A stretch of 40,181 nt of DNA from Candidatus Gastranaerophilales bacterium (GTDB taxonomy: Bacteria; Cyanobacteriota; Vampirovibrionia; Gastranaerophilales; Gastranaerophilaceae). Positions 24,690 to 32,364 of this stretch are shown piece by piece. Each line of letters begins with the position of its first letter. Position 1 is the first letter of the stretch. The stretch is from contig CALUVL010000018.1 of NCBI GenBank assembly GCA_944324225.1, forward strand, positions 1 through 40,181, written 5' to 3'. Position numbers and translations under genes: made by a program. A model generated the notes under the pieces. It was not told the origin of the DNA and did not search any database. It saw nothing but the letters and a program-made list of their open reading frames with translations.

Positions 24690-26104
24690 GATTTTACCTC
24701 CGTTTGATGATTAGCCTGATTTACTAGATTTTTTATTTCTTTCGGGTGCTTTTTATTAGAAAGTTTCGGGAAAAATATATCCATAAATCTCGGGTAACAC
24801 CAGTTCAATAGCGAACAGGATACAGGAAGCATAAGGAATGATACGATTAACCCTGTTATCTGTTTGTGTGCCTTTAAATTGTTTTTCACAACTTTCTGCA
24901 GTTCTGCAGCTACTTCTTTTGAAAGTTTAAATTTGAATAATCTGTGGTCTTCTTGTTTGGTTACAATTTCATCAAGATAATCTTCAATTTCTCCTACTGT
25001 TTGTTTATTAGATATCATTTGTTTCATCTTATTCAAATTTTTAAGAGAGGCTTTTATCGGATTAATTCTTGATTCTGTTTCGTAATTAATAATTCCTTTT
25101 TTCCATTCTTCTGTATTAGAAAATCCTGTGTGATAATCAATATCTCTCAAAATACCTGACAATTTATCCTGAAGGGCTGCTTTAAGCTCTGTATCATTGT
25201 TGCCCCGTCTGCCAAGAATATCATCAAATATTGCAATTAATTCTTTATCTCCGTTTTTGTATTGTTTTTTAAGGCGTTTAACCTCCGATTGTATAGATTG
25301 TGGGCTGGAAGTTTTTGAAAGTTTGGAGTTGAGGTCGTTGAATATGTTTAAGGCTTCTTCCTTGTGGGTTCTGTAATATTCACCCCGTTTCAGTTTTTTA
25401 GGAATTGTAATTTTGTTGCATTTGTTAAGTTCGCTATTTTCAAAATCTATTTTTTTCTGGAGGACTTTATCAACAAGTTCTTTGAATTTCTGGTCATCCA
25501 TTGGAAGCGGACTTCCGTCTTCTTTACTCATAATGACTTTGTTGTCCTGAATCATGTGGATAAGATTTTGATATTGTTCAGCCATTTTACTTTGAGTCAT
25601 TTCTTGTATTTGTTTTTTTGAAGCATACGGATAAATACGTTTGAGTTGTTTTGTGATGAATTTATCATCCTGAAACAGTGTTTTATTGTATTTTGCATCA
25701 TAAAAACCTGCATTAGCTCTGTTTTCAATCATTTTGTTGAAAGGTATAGTTACTCCAACCTGTGTTACAACGGCCAGAACAGCTGATACAGGCTGTCTCC
25801 ATGCTGAATATGTTCTTGTATCTTCATCCGTTTTGGAAAGCGGGTTCCATTTAATAAATATAGGTGCTACCAGACCTGTTCCAAGGGCATTAATTATGAT
25901 GTTTTGCGTTTCACCCATATTATCGCATAATCTTTTCATCCCTTTGACTGCTGATGGCATGAAATCTTTAATTTCATTTTCCATTTTAATTTCTGAAATA
26001 TAGTCTGCCGGGTTGTATCTGGAAGTAAAATTGGTTCCGTACGGCTTGTTTTGCTGTATTGCCGTCTGGGTTCTAAAATTGTTTTTAATGCTTTCTACTT
26101 TCAT
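24686..26104 (-). CDS. Unknown lineage-type membrane protein with N-terminal NFTS motif
   Basis: A 472-residue protein with a hydrophilic N-terminus (MKVESIKNNFRTQTAIQQNK, then PYGTNFTSRYNPADY), two weak hydrophobic segments (about 65-85 and 105-125), a long charged helical middle rich in K, E and N (about 140-400) and one more hydrophobic segment near residue 425-445. The N-terminal NFTS, short and surrounded by polar residues, resembles motifs in three other small proteins of this window. It is translationally coupled to the next gene (ATGA overlap). Function unknown; an envelope or membrane-linked structural role is an inference only. Confidence 0.72.
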   Translation of the reverse strand: MKVESIKNNFRTQTAIQQNKPYGTNFTSRYNPADYISEIKMENEIKDFMPSAVKGMKRLCDNMGETQNIIINALGTGLVAPIFIKWNPLSKTDEDTRTYSAWRQPVSAVLAVVTQVGVTIPFNKMIENRANAGFYDAKYNKTLFQDDKFITKQLKRIYPYASKKQIQEMTQSKMAEQYQNLIHMIQDNKVIMSKEDGSPLPMDDQKFKELVDKVLQKKIDFENSELNKCNKITIPKKLKRGEYYRTHKEEALNIFNDLNSKLSKTSSPQSIQSEVKRLKKQYKNGDKELIAIFDDILGRRGNNDTELKAALQDKLSGILRDIDYHTGFSNTEEWKKGIINYETESRINPIKASLKNLNKMKQMISNKQTVGEIEDYLDEIVTKQEDHRLFKFKLSKEVAAELQKVVKNNLKAHKQITGLIVSFLMLPVSCSLLNWCYPRFMDIFFPKLSNKKHPKEIKNLVNQANHQTEVKS

Positions 26105-26416
26105 GCCACTTCACCAAATAATGAAACCTTCCATATATATATAGGTTCAAAAATAATAAAAATTGCTAATTTTTAGCCGTTTATTAAGTTTTATTAAGCA
26201 ATGTTTCATCACGCTGATTTCCGTACAATAATTGTGTTTCAGACAATTGTTTTTGTCATTTCGGAAACGTTTTATAAAAATTTTAAAGGATGCAAAGGCT
26301 CTTTTTATACCCCGTCTCAATTTTGCACTTTAACTGCAAATTCTATTAAAATTGTCATTTTTATGATTTAATTATATAATAAAAATATTTTTTTTAACAG
26401 TAGTTTTTTTCAAGTC
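26105..26416. other. Divergent intergenic spacer without a gene
   Basis: No conserved coding frame is visible. The stretch is AT-rich with runs of A and T around 26380-26410. It must hold the promoters of the minus-strand operon; I can see no confident -35/-10 for that side. Confidence 0.5.
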
Positions 26417-26445
26417 TTGAAAAAAAATCTTAAATACTGCATAAT
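26417..26445 (+). promoter_or_regulatory. Probable sigma70 promoter of the pgpH operon
   Basis: TTGAAA (26417-26422), a 17-bp spacer and CATAAT (26440-26445). The start point would lie near 26452, giving a leader of about 26 nt before the ATG at 26478. Confidence 0.6.
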
Positions 26446-26477
26446 AAGTCAGATTTATTTATGAGGGTTTTTAACAA

Positions 26478-28691
26478 ATGCAAAATACAGGATTTTTAGA
26501 AAAAATAAAAGCATTTTTCATGGCATCTAGAACGCTGAAAGTATTAGCGTTTTTAAGTTTTACACTTGTTATGACTGCGATTATTTCTTCTCAAAATTAT
26601 TTTTTCCAGAGTATTATTGAAAACGGAATAAGCAAAAAAGATATAATTGCTCAGAAAACATTTACTGTTATTGATGTTAAGCGGACAGAGCAGCATAAAA
26701 AAGAGGTCGCACAAAAAGTTGATTATGTTCTGACACCAGCTGAAGATGATTTCATCAGAACCAATTTAGAAACTTTAGAAAATTCTATTTTGCAAATACG
26801 CAAAAAAGAAGTAGATGAAAGGGTTAAGAAAGATGAGTTATCAATACTTTTGGATATTTCAAACAAAGAGCGAAAAGATTTTGTAATAGATTTTCTTTTG
26901 AAGTCAGAGGATTCGGTTTTAAGAGAAGTTTATGATAAGGCAAATCTTACACTCGCAAATGTTTTACGTGTCGGAATTACAGAAAAAGATTATGAAAGAA
27001 ACAATATTGACCAAATGATAACAGATAATATGGTTTCAAATGTTTCAAAGCGTCAAATTTCGGCAATAAAAGGCATATTGGAACAGGTTATCGTGCCAAA
27101 CTTAGTTGTTGATGAATTTGCAACTGAAATTGCACGAAAAAATGCTGAAAATTCTGTTAAACCTTATGAAATTACAATTCATAAGGGAGATAAGATTGTT
27201 TTTGAAGGCGAGCCGGTTACAAGATTGAAGCGTGATGCTTTAAGACAGGCGGGTTACAATGTATATGAACTGAACTGGCAGGGGCTTTTGGCTATATATG
27301 TACTCGTGTTTATAAGTACTTTGATATTTTTAAGTTATATGAAATTTTTCGAAAAACCGTTTTTGGAGACGAGATATATGGCAATATCGGCGGTATTATC
27401 GTTAATGCTTGCAATGATTGCTGTTGTGCTGCCTACAGGATTTTCACCATATGTGCTTCCGATCCCTGCATACATTCTGTTGCTTGCAATATTTACAAAT
27501 TCAAGAATAGCATTTGTTGCGGCTACTGTTCTTTTAACGGTTCTAACCGTTGGTGTTCAGTATGATACGCAGTTTTTGATTACGTTTCTGCTTTTAGGTT
27601 TGATTTCAATGATAACTATTTCAAGAATACGTTATTCAAGAAGGTTTGATCTTATAAAGGCAGGATTTGTAATTTCTTTATCAGGTTTGATTATTGTTTT
27701 GAGCATTTATATGCTCGAAAAGTGTTTAATAGATGTAAGCAGTCTGCTTATTGTAAAAAATAGTGCATTTATACTTTTGAACGGTATTATAAGTTCAATG
27801 ATAGTTCTTGGGACACTGCCATTGTTTGAAAGCACATTCCAGATAATTACGCCGTACGGGCTTGCGGAACTCGCAGACCACAACCAGCCGTTGCTGAAGC
27901 GTTTGCAGATTGAGGCTCCCGGAACTTATCATCACAGTCTTATGGTTTCCAATTTATGTGAAGCTGCAGCGGAAGCTATCGGGGCAAATCCTATTTTAGC
28001 AAGAGTCGGGGCTTTTTATCATGATATAGGAAAGTTAAAAAGGCCACTGTTCTTTGTAGAGAACCAATCATACTTCGGAATCGAAAATCCGCATACAAAA
28101 TTAAATCCTAGATTGAGTAAGATGGTTATTACGGCGCACCCGAAAGACGGGGTTGAACTTGCGAAAGAATATCATCTTCCATCTGTAATTAATAATTTTA
28201 TTTTGCAGCATCATGGTGAAGGACTTGCAAAATACTTCTACAATCAGGCAGTTCAGGAAGAAGGTATTGAAAATGTTAAGGAAGACCAGTTCCGCTACAC
28301 AGGGCCTAAGCCTAATATGAAGGAAACAGCGATTTTGATGATAGCTGATGCGGTAGAGTCGGCCGTAAGATCTTTGAAAAATCCGACACCTGAAGAAATT
28401 GACAACATTATTGACAAAATTATTGTTGAAAGACTAAACGATACACAGCTTGCGGATAGTCCTCTGACTTTGCATGACATAAAAGTTATTGCGGCAACTT
28501 TCAGCAGAATATTAAGAGGAATGCAGCATAACAGGATTAAGTATCAGGAAAATATAGTCGAGGAATTTTCCAAAAATAAAATTAAAATGCCATCAAAAAT
28601 TCTTGATGAAGATCTGGAAAATAAAATTGCAAAACTTGAAGAGCAGCATTCCGACGAGGACAAAAAGGACGGAAATGGCGATAAAAACTAA
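26478..28691 (+). CDS. pgpH: PgpH-type 7TM-HD cyclic-di-AMP phosphodiesterase
   Basis: A 737-residue membrane protein that degrades c-di-AMP. Layout: a short N-terminal span (about 20-36), an extracytoplasmic region to about 265 (7TMR-HDED type), seven hydrophobic spans (about 270-450), then a cytoplasmic HD domain. HD residues are visible: H485-H486 in YHHSLMVSNL, HD 515-516 in FYHDIGKLKRP, H554 in TAHPKDG, and H578-H579-G580-E581. Together with cdaA this gives both the maker and the breaker of the signal. The order pgpH-ybeY-dgkA is the classical one in Firmicutes, here kept in a different phylum. Its 3' end overlaps ybeY by 17 bp. Confidence 0.95.
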   Translation: MQNTGFLEKIKAFFMASRTLKVLAFLSFTLVMTAIISSQNYFFQSIIENGISKKDIIAQKTFTVIDVKRTEQHKKEVAQKVDYVLTPAEDDFIRTNLETLENSILQIRKKEVDERVKKDELSILLDISNKERKDFVIDFLLKSEDSVLREVYDKANLTLANVLRVGITEKDYERNNIDQMITDNMVSNVSKRQISAIKGILEQVIVPNLVVDEFATEIARKNAENSVKPYEITIHKGDKIVFEGEPVTRLKRDALRQAGYNVYELNWQGLLAIYVLVFISTLIFLSYMKFFEKPFLETRYMAISAVLSLMLAMIAVVLPTGFSPYVLPIPAYILLLAIFTNSRIAFVAATVLLTVLTVGVQYDTQFLITFLLLGLISMITISRIRYSRRFDLIKAGFVISLSGLIIVLSIYMLEKCLIDVSSLLIVKNSAFILLNGIISSMIVLGTLPLFESTFQIITPYGLAELADHNQPLLKRLQIEAPGTYHHSLMVSNLCEAAAEAIGANPILARVGAFYHDIGKLKRPLFFVENQSYFGIENPHTKLNPRLSKMVITAHPKDGVELAKEYHLPSVINNFILQHHGEGLAKYFYNQAVQEEGIENVKEDQFRYTGPKPNMKETAILMIADAVESAVRSLKNPTPEEIDNIIDKIIVERLNDTQLADSPLTLHDIKVIAATFSRILRGMQHNRIKYQENIVEEFSKNKIKMPSKILDEDLENKIAKLEEQHSDEDKKDGNGDKN

Positions 28692-29196
28692 GTTTCATAT
28701 TTTCAGCGAAAATATTTACCCTGAGTGGGAAATAGATGAAAAAAAATACATAACATCTGCCAAGAAACTTTTGAAATATTATCTTTCGAAAGAGTCGGTT
28801 TATGCAGACTGTGCACTCAACGGGTTTGAATATAATACAATATCTTTTGATATTCTTTATTGCGACAGCCAAAAAACGCATGAAATCAACAGAGAATACA
28901 GAGATAAAGATTATCCTGCTGATATAATAACTTTTGCCATATTCGCAGACAGTGAGGAAAAGTTCATATTTGACGGGGAAATAAACCTTGGTGAAGTGAT
29001 TATTGCGCTTGATAAAGTGCAGGAAGAAGCTTCTAAAAAAGGGGTAAAGCCGGAGGAAGAACTCACATTTTTAATAAGTCATGGAATTTTGCATTTGCTT
29101 GGATTTGACCATCAGACTGAATCAGATTATAATTTTGTTGTAGCATTGCAGAAAGAAGCTTTGCAAAGTATAGGGATTAAGTATGAGCAGATTTAA
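28675..29196 (+). CDS. ybeY: Endoribonuclease YbeY, 16S rRNA maturation
   Basis: A 173-residue zinc metalloprotein required for 16S rRNA 3'-end maturation and ribosome quality control. The family motif HGxLHLxGxDH is present in SHGILHLLGFDHQTESD. The N-terminus is slightly long for the family. The ATG at 28675, inside the pgpH end, follows AAGGACGGAA; an upstream ATG at 28603 would put the pgpH tail onto the protein and is rejected. It overlaps dgkA by 14 bp. Confidence 0.95.
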   Translation: MAIKTKFHIFSENIYPEWEIDEKKYITSAKKLLKYYLSKESVYADCALNGFEYNTISFDILYCDSQKTHEINREYRDKDYPADIITFAIFADSEEKFIFDGEINLGEVIIALDKVQEEASKKGVKPEEELTFLISHGILHLLGFDHQTESDYNFVVALQKEALQSIGIKYEQI

Positions 29197-29557
29197 GTCG
29201 CAAGGGTTAACCAACACATTCAAAAATGCCGGAAAAGGAATAAGAATAGTTTTAAAGAGCGAAAATAATATAAGAGTCCACTTTTTTGCGGCTATTTTTG
29301 TAATAGTTTTGGGCATTGTGCTTGATTTGAGTGTGGCAAAGTTGTGTATATTACTGCTTGCGATAGGGCTTGTTGTGGTTGCGGAGATGCTGAATTCTGC
29401 GATTGAATTTACGCTTGATGCTATGTTTCATAACAAATATTCAAGACTTGTCGGGATGGCTAAGGACATTTCGGCAGGTGCTGTAATGTTTGCAACTTTT
29501 ATTGCTGTTGCAATAGGGCTTATTATGTTCGGCTCGGAACTTTACGCCCTGATTTAG
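29183..29557 (+). CDS. dgkA: Diacylglycerol / undecaprenol kinase
   Basis: A 124-residue integral membrane kinase of the DgkA family (phosphorylates diacylglycerol or, in the Gram-positive type, undecaprenol). Signature AEMLNSAIEFTLD and the following AKDISAGAVMFATF are clear, with three spans (about 30-47, 52-70 and 97-117). It starts inside ybeY and probably ends the pgpH-ybeY-dgkA operon. Substrate specificity cannot be read from the sequence. Confidence 0.93.
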   Translation: MSRFKSQGLTNTFKNAGKGIRIVLKSENNIRVHFFAAIFVIVLGIVLDLSVAKLCILLLAIGLVVVAEMLNSAIEFTLDAMFHNKYSRLVGMAKDISAGAVMFATFIAVAIGLIMFGSELYALI

Positions 29558-29558
29558 C

Positions 29559-29587
29559 TTGCGTAAGTATTTAGAATAAAGTATAAT
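29559..29587 (+). promoter_or_regulatory. Promoter of an orphan transcription unit
   Basis: TTGCGT (29559-29564), exactly 17 bp, then a perfect TATAAT (29582-29587). It fires into a 200-bp stretch with no conventional gene. Confidence 0.6.
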
Positions 29588-29593
29588 AAATCA

Positions 29594-29790
29594 GTAATTT
29601 GAAAAATTGCAGAGTTTTAGGAAAGTATAAATTTTGCGGCGAGAATGGAGATTACAGTGCTTGTCTTCAAAAGATTATGAATGACCGCTGCGGAAATTAA
29701 GTATAAATACTAAATTGATGTAGAGTTTTGATGCCTCGGAGTATTTTCTCAATGAAAAAAAAGATGTCAGGTTTATGACATCTTTTTTTA
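29594..29790 (+). ncRNA. Candidate small RNA of about 190-200 nt
   Basis: Between a near-consensus promoter (29559-29587) and a strong terminator (29754-29790) lies about 190 nt without a normal gene. The only frame of interest is a 33-codon one from TTG at 29599 to 29700 with four cysteines, no ribosome site and no similarity I recognise. The RNA contains AGTATAAATACT, CCGC-T-GCGG and the long terminator stem. The size is like 6S RNA, but I could not fold a convincing 6S bubble structure, so I leave it unnamed. A short unknown cysteine peptide is the alternative. Confidence 0.4.
29754..29790. terminator. Bidirectional terminator
   Basis: AAGATGTCA (29761-29769) pairs with TGACATCTT (29776-29784), with A-tract upstream and T-tract downstream, so it can serve the plus-strand unit and the minus-strand gene ending at 29815. 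Confidence 0.85.
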
Positions 29791-29814
29791 CAGGAAAAAG
29801 TTTTTTAGATTGTA

Positions 29815-30018
29815 TTAGTTGTTGCTTAATACAAGCTTGAATGTTGCAAGATTTTTGATTGAAAGCATTGTATGTTTGTTGTGCTGTTCATCTGCAATGT
29901 TAAAAATTCTGATTATTCTCTGAATTTCCTCTAAATCTTTTCTTGATTCGATTTTATAAACATTTTTTATCGGATCTGAAACTACTGACATCAATGTGTT
30001 TAATTCTTGTTCTTTCAT
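29815..30018 (-). CDS. Unknown 67-residue protein
   Basis: Short helical protein (MKEQELNTLMSVVSDPIKNV, then DLEEIQRIIRIFNIADEQHN) with no recognised domain. It has an AAAGAGG site eight bases before its ATG and a terminator just after its stop, so it is a believable small gene. It is 85 bp downstream of mazG and may be co-transcribed. Confidence 0.6.
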   Translation of the reverse strand: MKEQELNTLMSVVSDPIKNVYKIESRKDLEEIQRIIRIFNIADEQHNKHTMLSIKNLATFKLVLSNN

Positions 30019-30103
30019 AATTCAAACCTCTTTCCTGTATATTTATATAAAAAATTTTGGGGGAGAATAATTGCTTTTTTTGTGTGAATTGAGTTTACAA
30101 TAA

Positions 30104-30883
30104 TTAACAATTGGTGTTTTGTTTGGTAAGCGCAAGCTTTGCGTTCTTCCAAAGATTATCAAACTCTTCAAAAGAATAGTTTTCAAGCGGTTTCACCGCC
30201 AGCTCTTCCATTTTTCTGAAACGGGTCATAAACTTGTGATTAGCTTTAATAAGAGCCTGTTCGGCATCAATTTTATTCCATCTTGCAAGATTAACAACAG
30301 CAAAAAGGATGTCGCCCATCTCTTCTTCCATGTGTTCCTTGTCTTTAGCGTCTGCTGCTTCTTTAAACTCCTTAAATTCGCTTTTAATGCAGTCATAAAG
30401 CGAGTCTTCATCAGGCCATTCAAATCCGCATTTGACGGCCTTTTTGCTGATTTTTTGCGCACTCATCAGGGCGGATTGGGCTTTTGAAACTCCGTCCATT
30501 GCTGATTTTCTGTGGCTTTTTTCTTCTTTTTTAATTTTGTCCCAGCTGAGAAGCGCTTCTTCTGGTGTATTAACCTTTACATCGCCAAAAACGTGCGGGT
30601 GTCTGTGGATAATTTTGTCATGCAGACCTTTTGCAACGTCTTCAATATCGAAAGCGCCTTCTTCTTTGGCTATTTGGGAATGCAGAATTACCTGCAAGAG
30701 TACATCGCCTAATTCTTCTTTCAGATGTTTCATATCCCCGTCATTAATGGCATCGACAGCCTCGTAAGCTTCTTCAAGCATATTGGGTCTTAAAGTTGCA
30801 TGGGTCTGTTCTCTGTCCCAGGGACAGCCGTTCTCCGAGCGGAGTACTCCTATCAGGTCAACAAGTTTTTCTAAATATCCCAT
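30104..30883 (-). CDS. mazG: Nucleoside triphosphate pyrophosphohydrolase MazG
   Basis: A 259-residue housecleaning enzyme that hydrolyses NTPs to NMP and pyrophosphate. Two MazG domains are visible: the first with ENGCPWDREQTHATLRPNML, EEAYEAVDAI and EELGDVLLQV, HRHPHVFGDV, and the second with EFKEAADAK and EEEMGDILFAVVNLARW. The ATG at 30883 has no ribosome site, but TGA-TATTAT, an extended -10 box, ends exactly six bases before it (30890-30895 on the plus strand), so the mRNA is probably leaderless. Confidence 0.93.
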   Translation of the reverse strand: MGYLEKLVDLIGVLRSENGCPWDREQTHATLRPNMLEEAYEAVDAINDGDMKHLKEELGDVLLQVILHSQIAKEEGAFDIEDVAKGLHDKIIHRHPHVFGDVKVNTPEEALLSWDKIKKEEKSHRKSAMDGVSKAQSALMSAQKISKKAVKCGFEWPDEDSLYDCIKSEFKEFKEAADAKDKEHMEEEMGDILFAVVNLARWNKIDAEQALIKANHKFMTRFRKMEELAVKPLENYSFEEFDNLWKNAKLALTKQNTNC

Positions 30884-30907
30884 ATCTGTATAATATCACA
30901 AAAATAT

Positions 30908-31174
30908 TTAGTCAACTCTTGTGAGAAATTCTGCATAGGCACTTCTTGTTATATATTTTAAATTATTTAGAAGTTTTTGCAGGTTTTCATCCGGAACGTA
31001 GACATATAATGAGCCTCCGCCGATTTGGAATTTTTTGCTGATTTTTTCCGCCTCAGCAGGAACTGTTGACTTTTTTAGTGCATCCTCAATGATGTCGCAG
31101 ACCGAATCTGCAGTTTTGGTAAATTTAAAAATCGCACCAAAGTTTGTTGTTGAATTAATATTATTTACTTTCAT
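30908..31174 (-). CDS. Unknown 88-residue protein with NFGAIFKF motif
   Basis: The ATG at 31174 follows AAAGGAAAG; the frame also opens to 31267 but without a site. It starts MKVNNINSTTNFGAIFKFT, followed by an alpha/beta region ending LKYITRSAYAEFLTRVD. The NFGAIF near the N-terminus matches the short motif seen in other unknown proteins of this window. It reads towards mazG and is separated from it by 24 bp; since mazG has its own promoter, it may be a separate unit. Function unknown. Confidence 0.6.
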   Translation of the reverse strand: MKVNNINSTTNFGAIFKFTKTADSVCDIIEDALKKSTVPAEAEKISKKFQIGGGSLYVYVPDENLQKLLNNLKYITRSAYAEFLTRVD

Positions 31175-31271
31175 GACTTTCCTTTCTGTTGTTGTAAAAC
31201 TCCTGAAAATTTTTTTGCGCATTAAGTCCAACTTTTGTATATGCTTTTCGCTCCAATAATACACCAAAAGG

Positions 31272-31299
31272 TTGATAACATTCTAAAATGCTATGGTAT
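31272..31299 (+). promoter_or_regulatory. Possible promoter of the 31344-32249 pair
   Basis: TTGATA (31272-31277), 16 bp and TGGTAT (31294-31299). The -10 is weak, so this is a guess by position. Confidence 0.35.
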
Positions 31300-31343
31300 C
31301 CTAATAGTGTAGAAAAGTTTACTAAAAGAAAGGATTACTACAA

Positions 31344-31859
31344 ATGGCAGATTTATTATCTATCTCAAGTATCCGTGAACGTATTTTTAATCCTACCAAG
31401 CACGAAAAATCAGTTGCAAGGTCATCAAATCCGTTTGCGCAGACATCATTCAAAGGAAATGTTCTGACTGCTGATGTTTTTGTAAGCGAAAACAAAACTA
31501 AAAATGAAGTTCAGAACAACGGAATCAGTTTTACAGGTAAATTGAAAGCAAGTGCACTTGTCGGTTCAATTGCAGGTATAGGCGACAAAATTAAAGCCGG
31601 TATTGAATCAGTAGCTGCTTTTGCAAACAGAATTAAAGACAATGTTGTAAACTGCTGGAATAAATTGAATAATACGGAAATTACTTTTGAACCGGCAAAA
31701 CAAGCTATTTCGAGAGCCGGCGAAAGAGTGAGTGATGCAATACATTCAATGTTTGAACCCGGTATATCCAAAAATCAAATTGCCAAAATGGAAGACTTGT
31801 CAGTCCCAAGACAGCTTTTGATGGATAACGTTCAAGCATGGGAAGCAAGCTTGGGCTAG
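31344..31859 (+). CDS. Unknown protein with two SFKG / SFTG motifs
   Basis: A 171-residue protein. The N-terminal half is disordered and carries two short hydrophobic-glycine motifs in polar surroundings, FAQTSFKGNVLT (about 32-43) and NGISFTGKLKA (about 57-67). A possible membrane-active or amphipathic stretch follows (ALVGSIAGIGDKIKAGIESV), then a helical region. AAAGAAAGGA precedes the ATG. It is 19 bp upstream of the next gene, with which it forms an operon closed by a terminator. I recognise no family; the motif pair suggests a common lineage-specific targeting or binding signal. Confidence 0.65.
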   Translation: MADLLSISSIRERIFNPTKHEKSVARSSNPFAQTSFKGNVLTADVFVSENKTKNEVQNNGISFTGKLKASALVGSIAGIGDKIKAGIESVAAFANRIKDNVVNCWNKLNNTEITFEPAKQAISRAGERVSDAIHSMFEPGISKNQIAKMEDLSVPRQLLMDNVQAWEASLG

Positions 31860-31877
31860 ACAAGGGAGGATTAATTA

Positions 31878-32249
31878 ATGGTTGATAAGAAAATTGTAAA
31901 AAATGTAAAAAATATTATTGATGGGTTGGCGATGCATCAAAACCCCGAGTCTGTAAATGTGTTAGAAGATATCGGAACAAACTCTAAAGTTGATGAAATT
32001 AGAGAAATGACTGCAAAAGCGCTTGTGCAGAAAAACATTCCGGAATCTTTGCGAGTTGTTATTACTAACAAAGGAAAAGGTATTAACGACATGTCAACAG
32101 GTGTTGCAATGTGCACAATTAACGAATTGCTTTCACTTGAAGACAAGACTGAAGCCATCAGAATACTTGAGGACACAGTTGAAAATAATTCTGATGAAGA
32201 AGTTAGAGACAATGCCCGTTCTATCAAAGCATTAATGGCACTTTCTTAG
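31878..32249 (+). CDS. Unknown helical-repeat-like protein
   Basis: A 123-residue all-helical protein with pairs of helices that look like HEAT or ARM-type repeats (ESVNVLEDIGTNSKVDEIREMTAKALVQ, EAIRILEDTVENNSDEEVRDNARSIKALM patterns). Such proteins serve as scaffolds; no enzyme motif is seen. It follows the previous gene closely with GGGAGGA as the ribosome site, and a terminator follows it. Confidence 0.65.
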   Translation: MVDKKIVKNVKNIIDGLAMHQNPESVNVLEDIGTNSKVDEIREMTAKALVQKNIPESLRVVITNKGKGINDMSTGVAMCTINELLSLEDKTEAIRILEDTVENNSDEEVRDNARSIKALMALS

Positions 32250-32294
32250 AACATTTGGGAAAATATAAATTTGCCGATTTTATATATAGATAAT

Positions 32295-32324
32295 AAAAGA
32301 GCCTTCTCAATAAGGCTCTTTTTA
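32295..32324 (+). terminator. Strong intrinsic terminator
   Basis: AAAAGAGCCTT (32295-32305) pairs with AAGGCTCTTTTT (32312-32323) around CTCAAT. The A- and T-flanks on both sides allow it to serve the convergent aminotransferase gene too. Confidence 0.9.
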
Positions 32325-32364
32325 TGTTATATTAGCAGAGCTGTTAATATTTAGTCAAATAAGA

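Noticed and set aside
29594-29790. 6S RNA
   Set aside because: Size fits, but I could not draw the closed-stem/bubble structure; left as an unnamed candidate.
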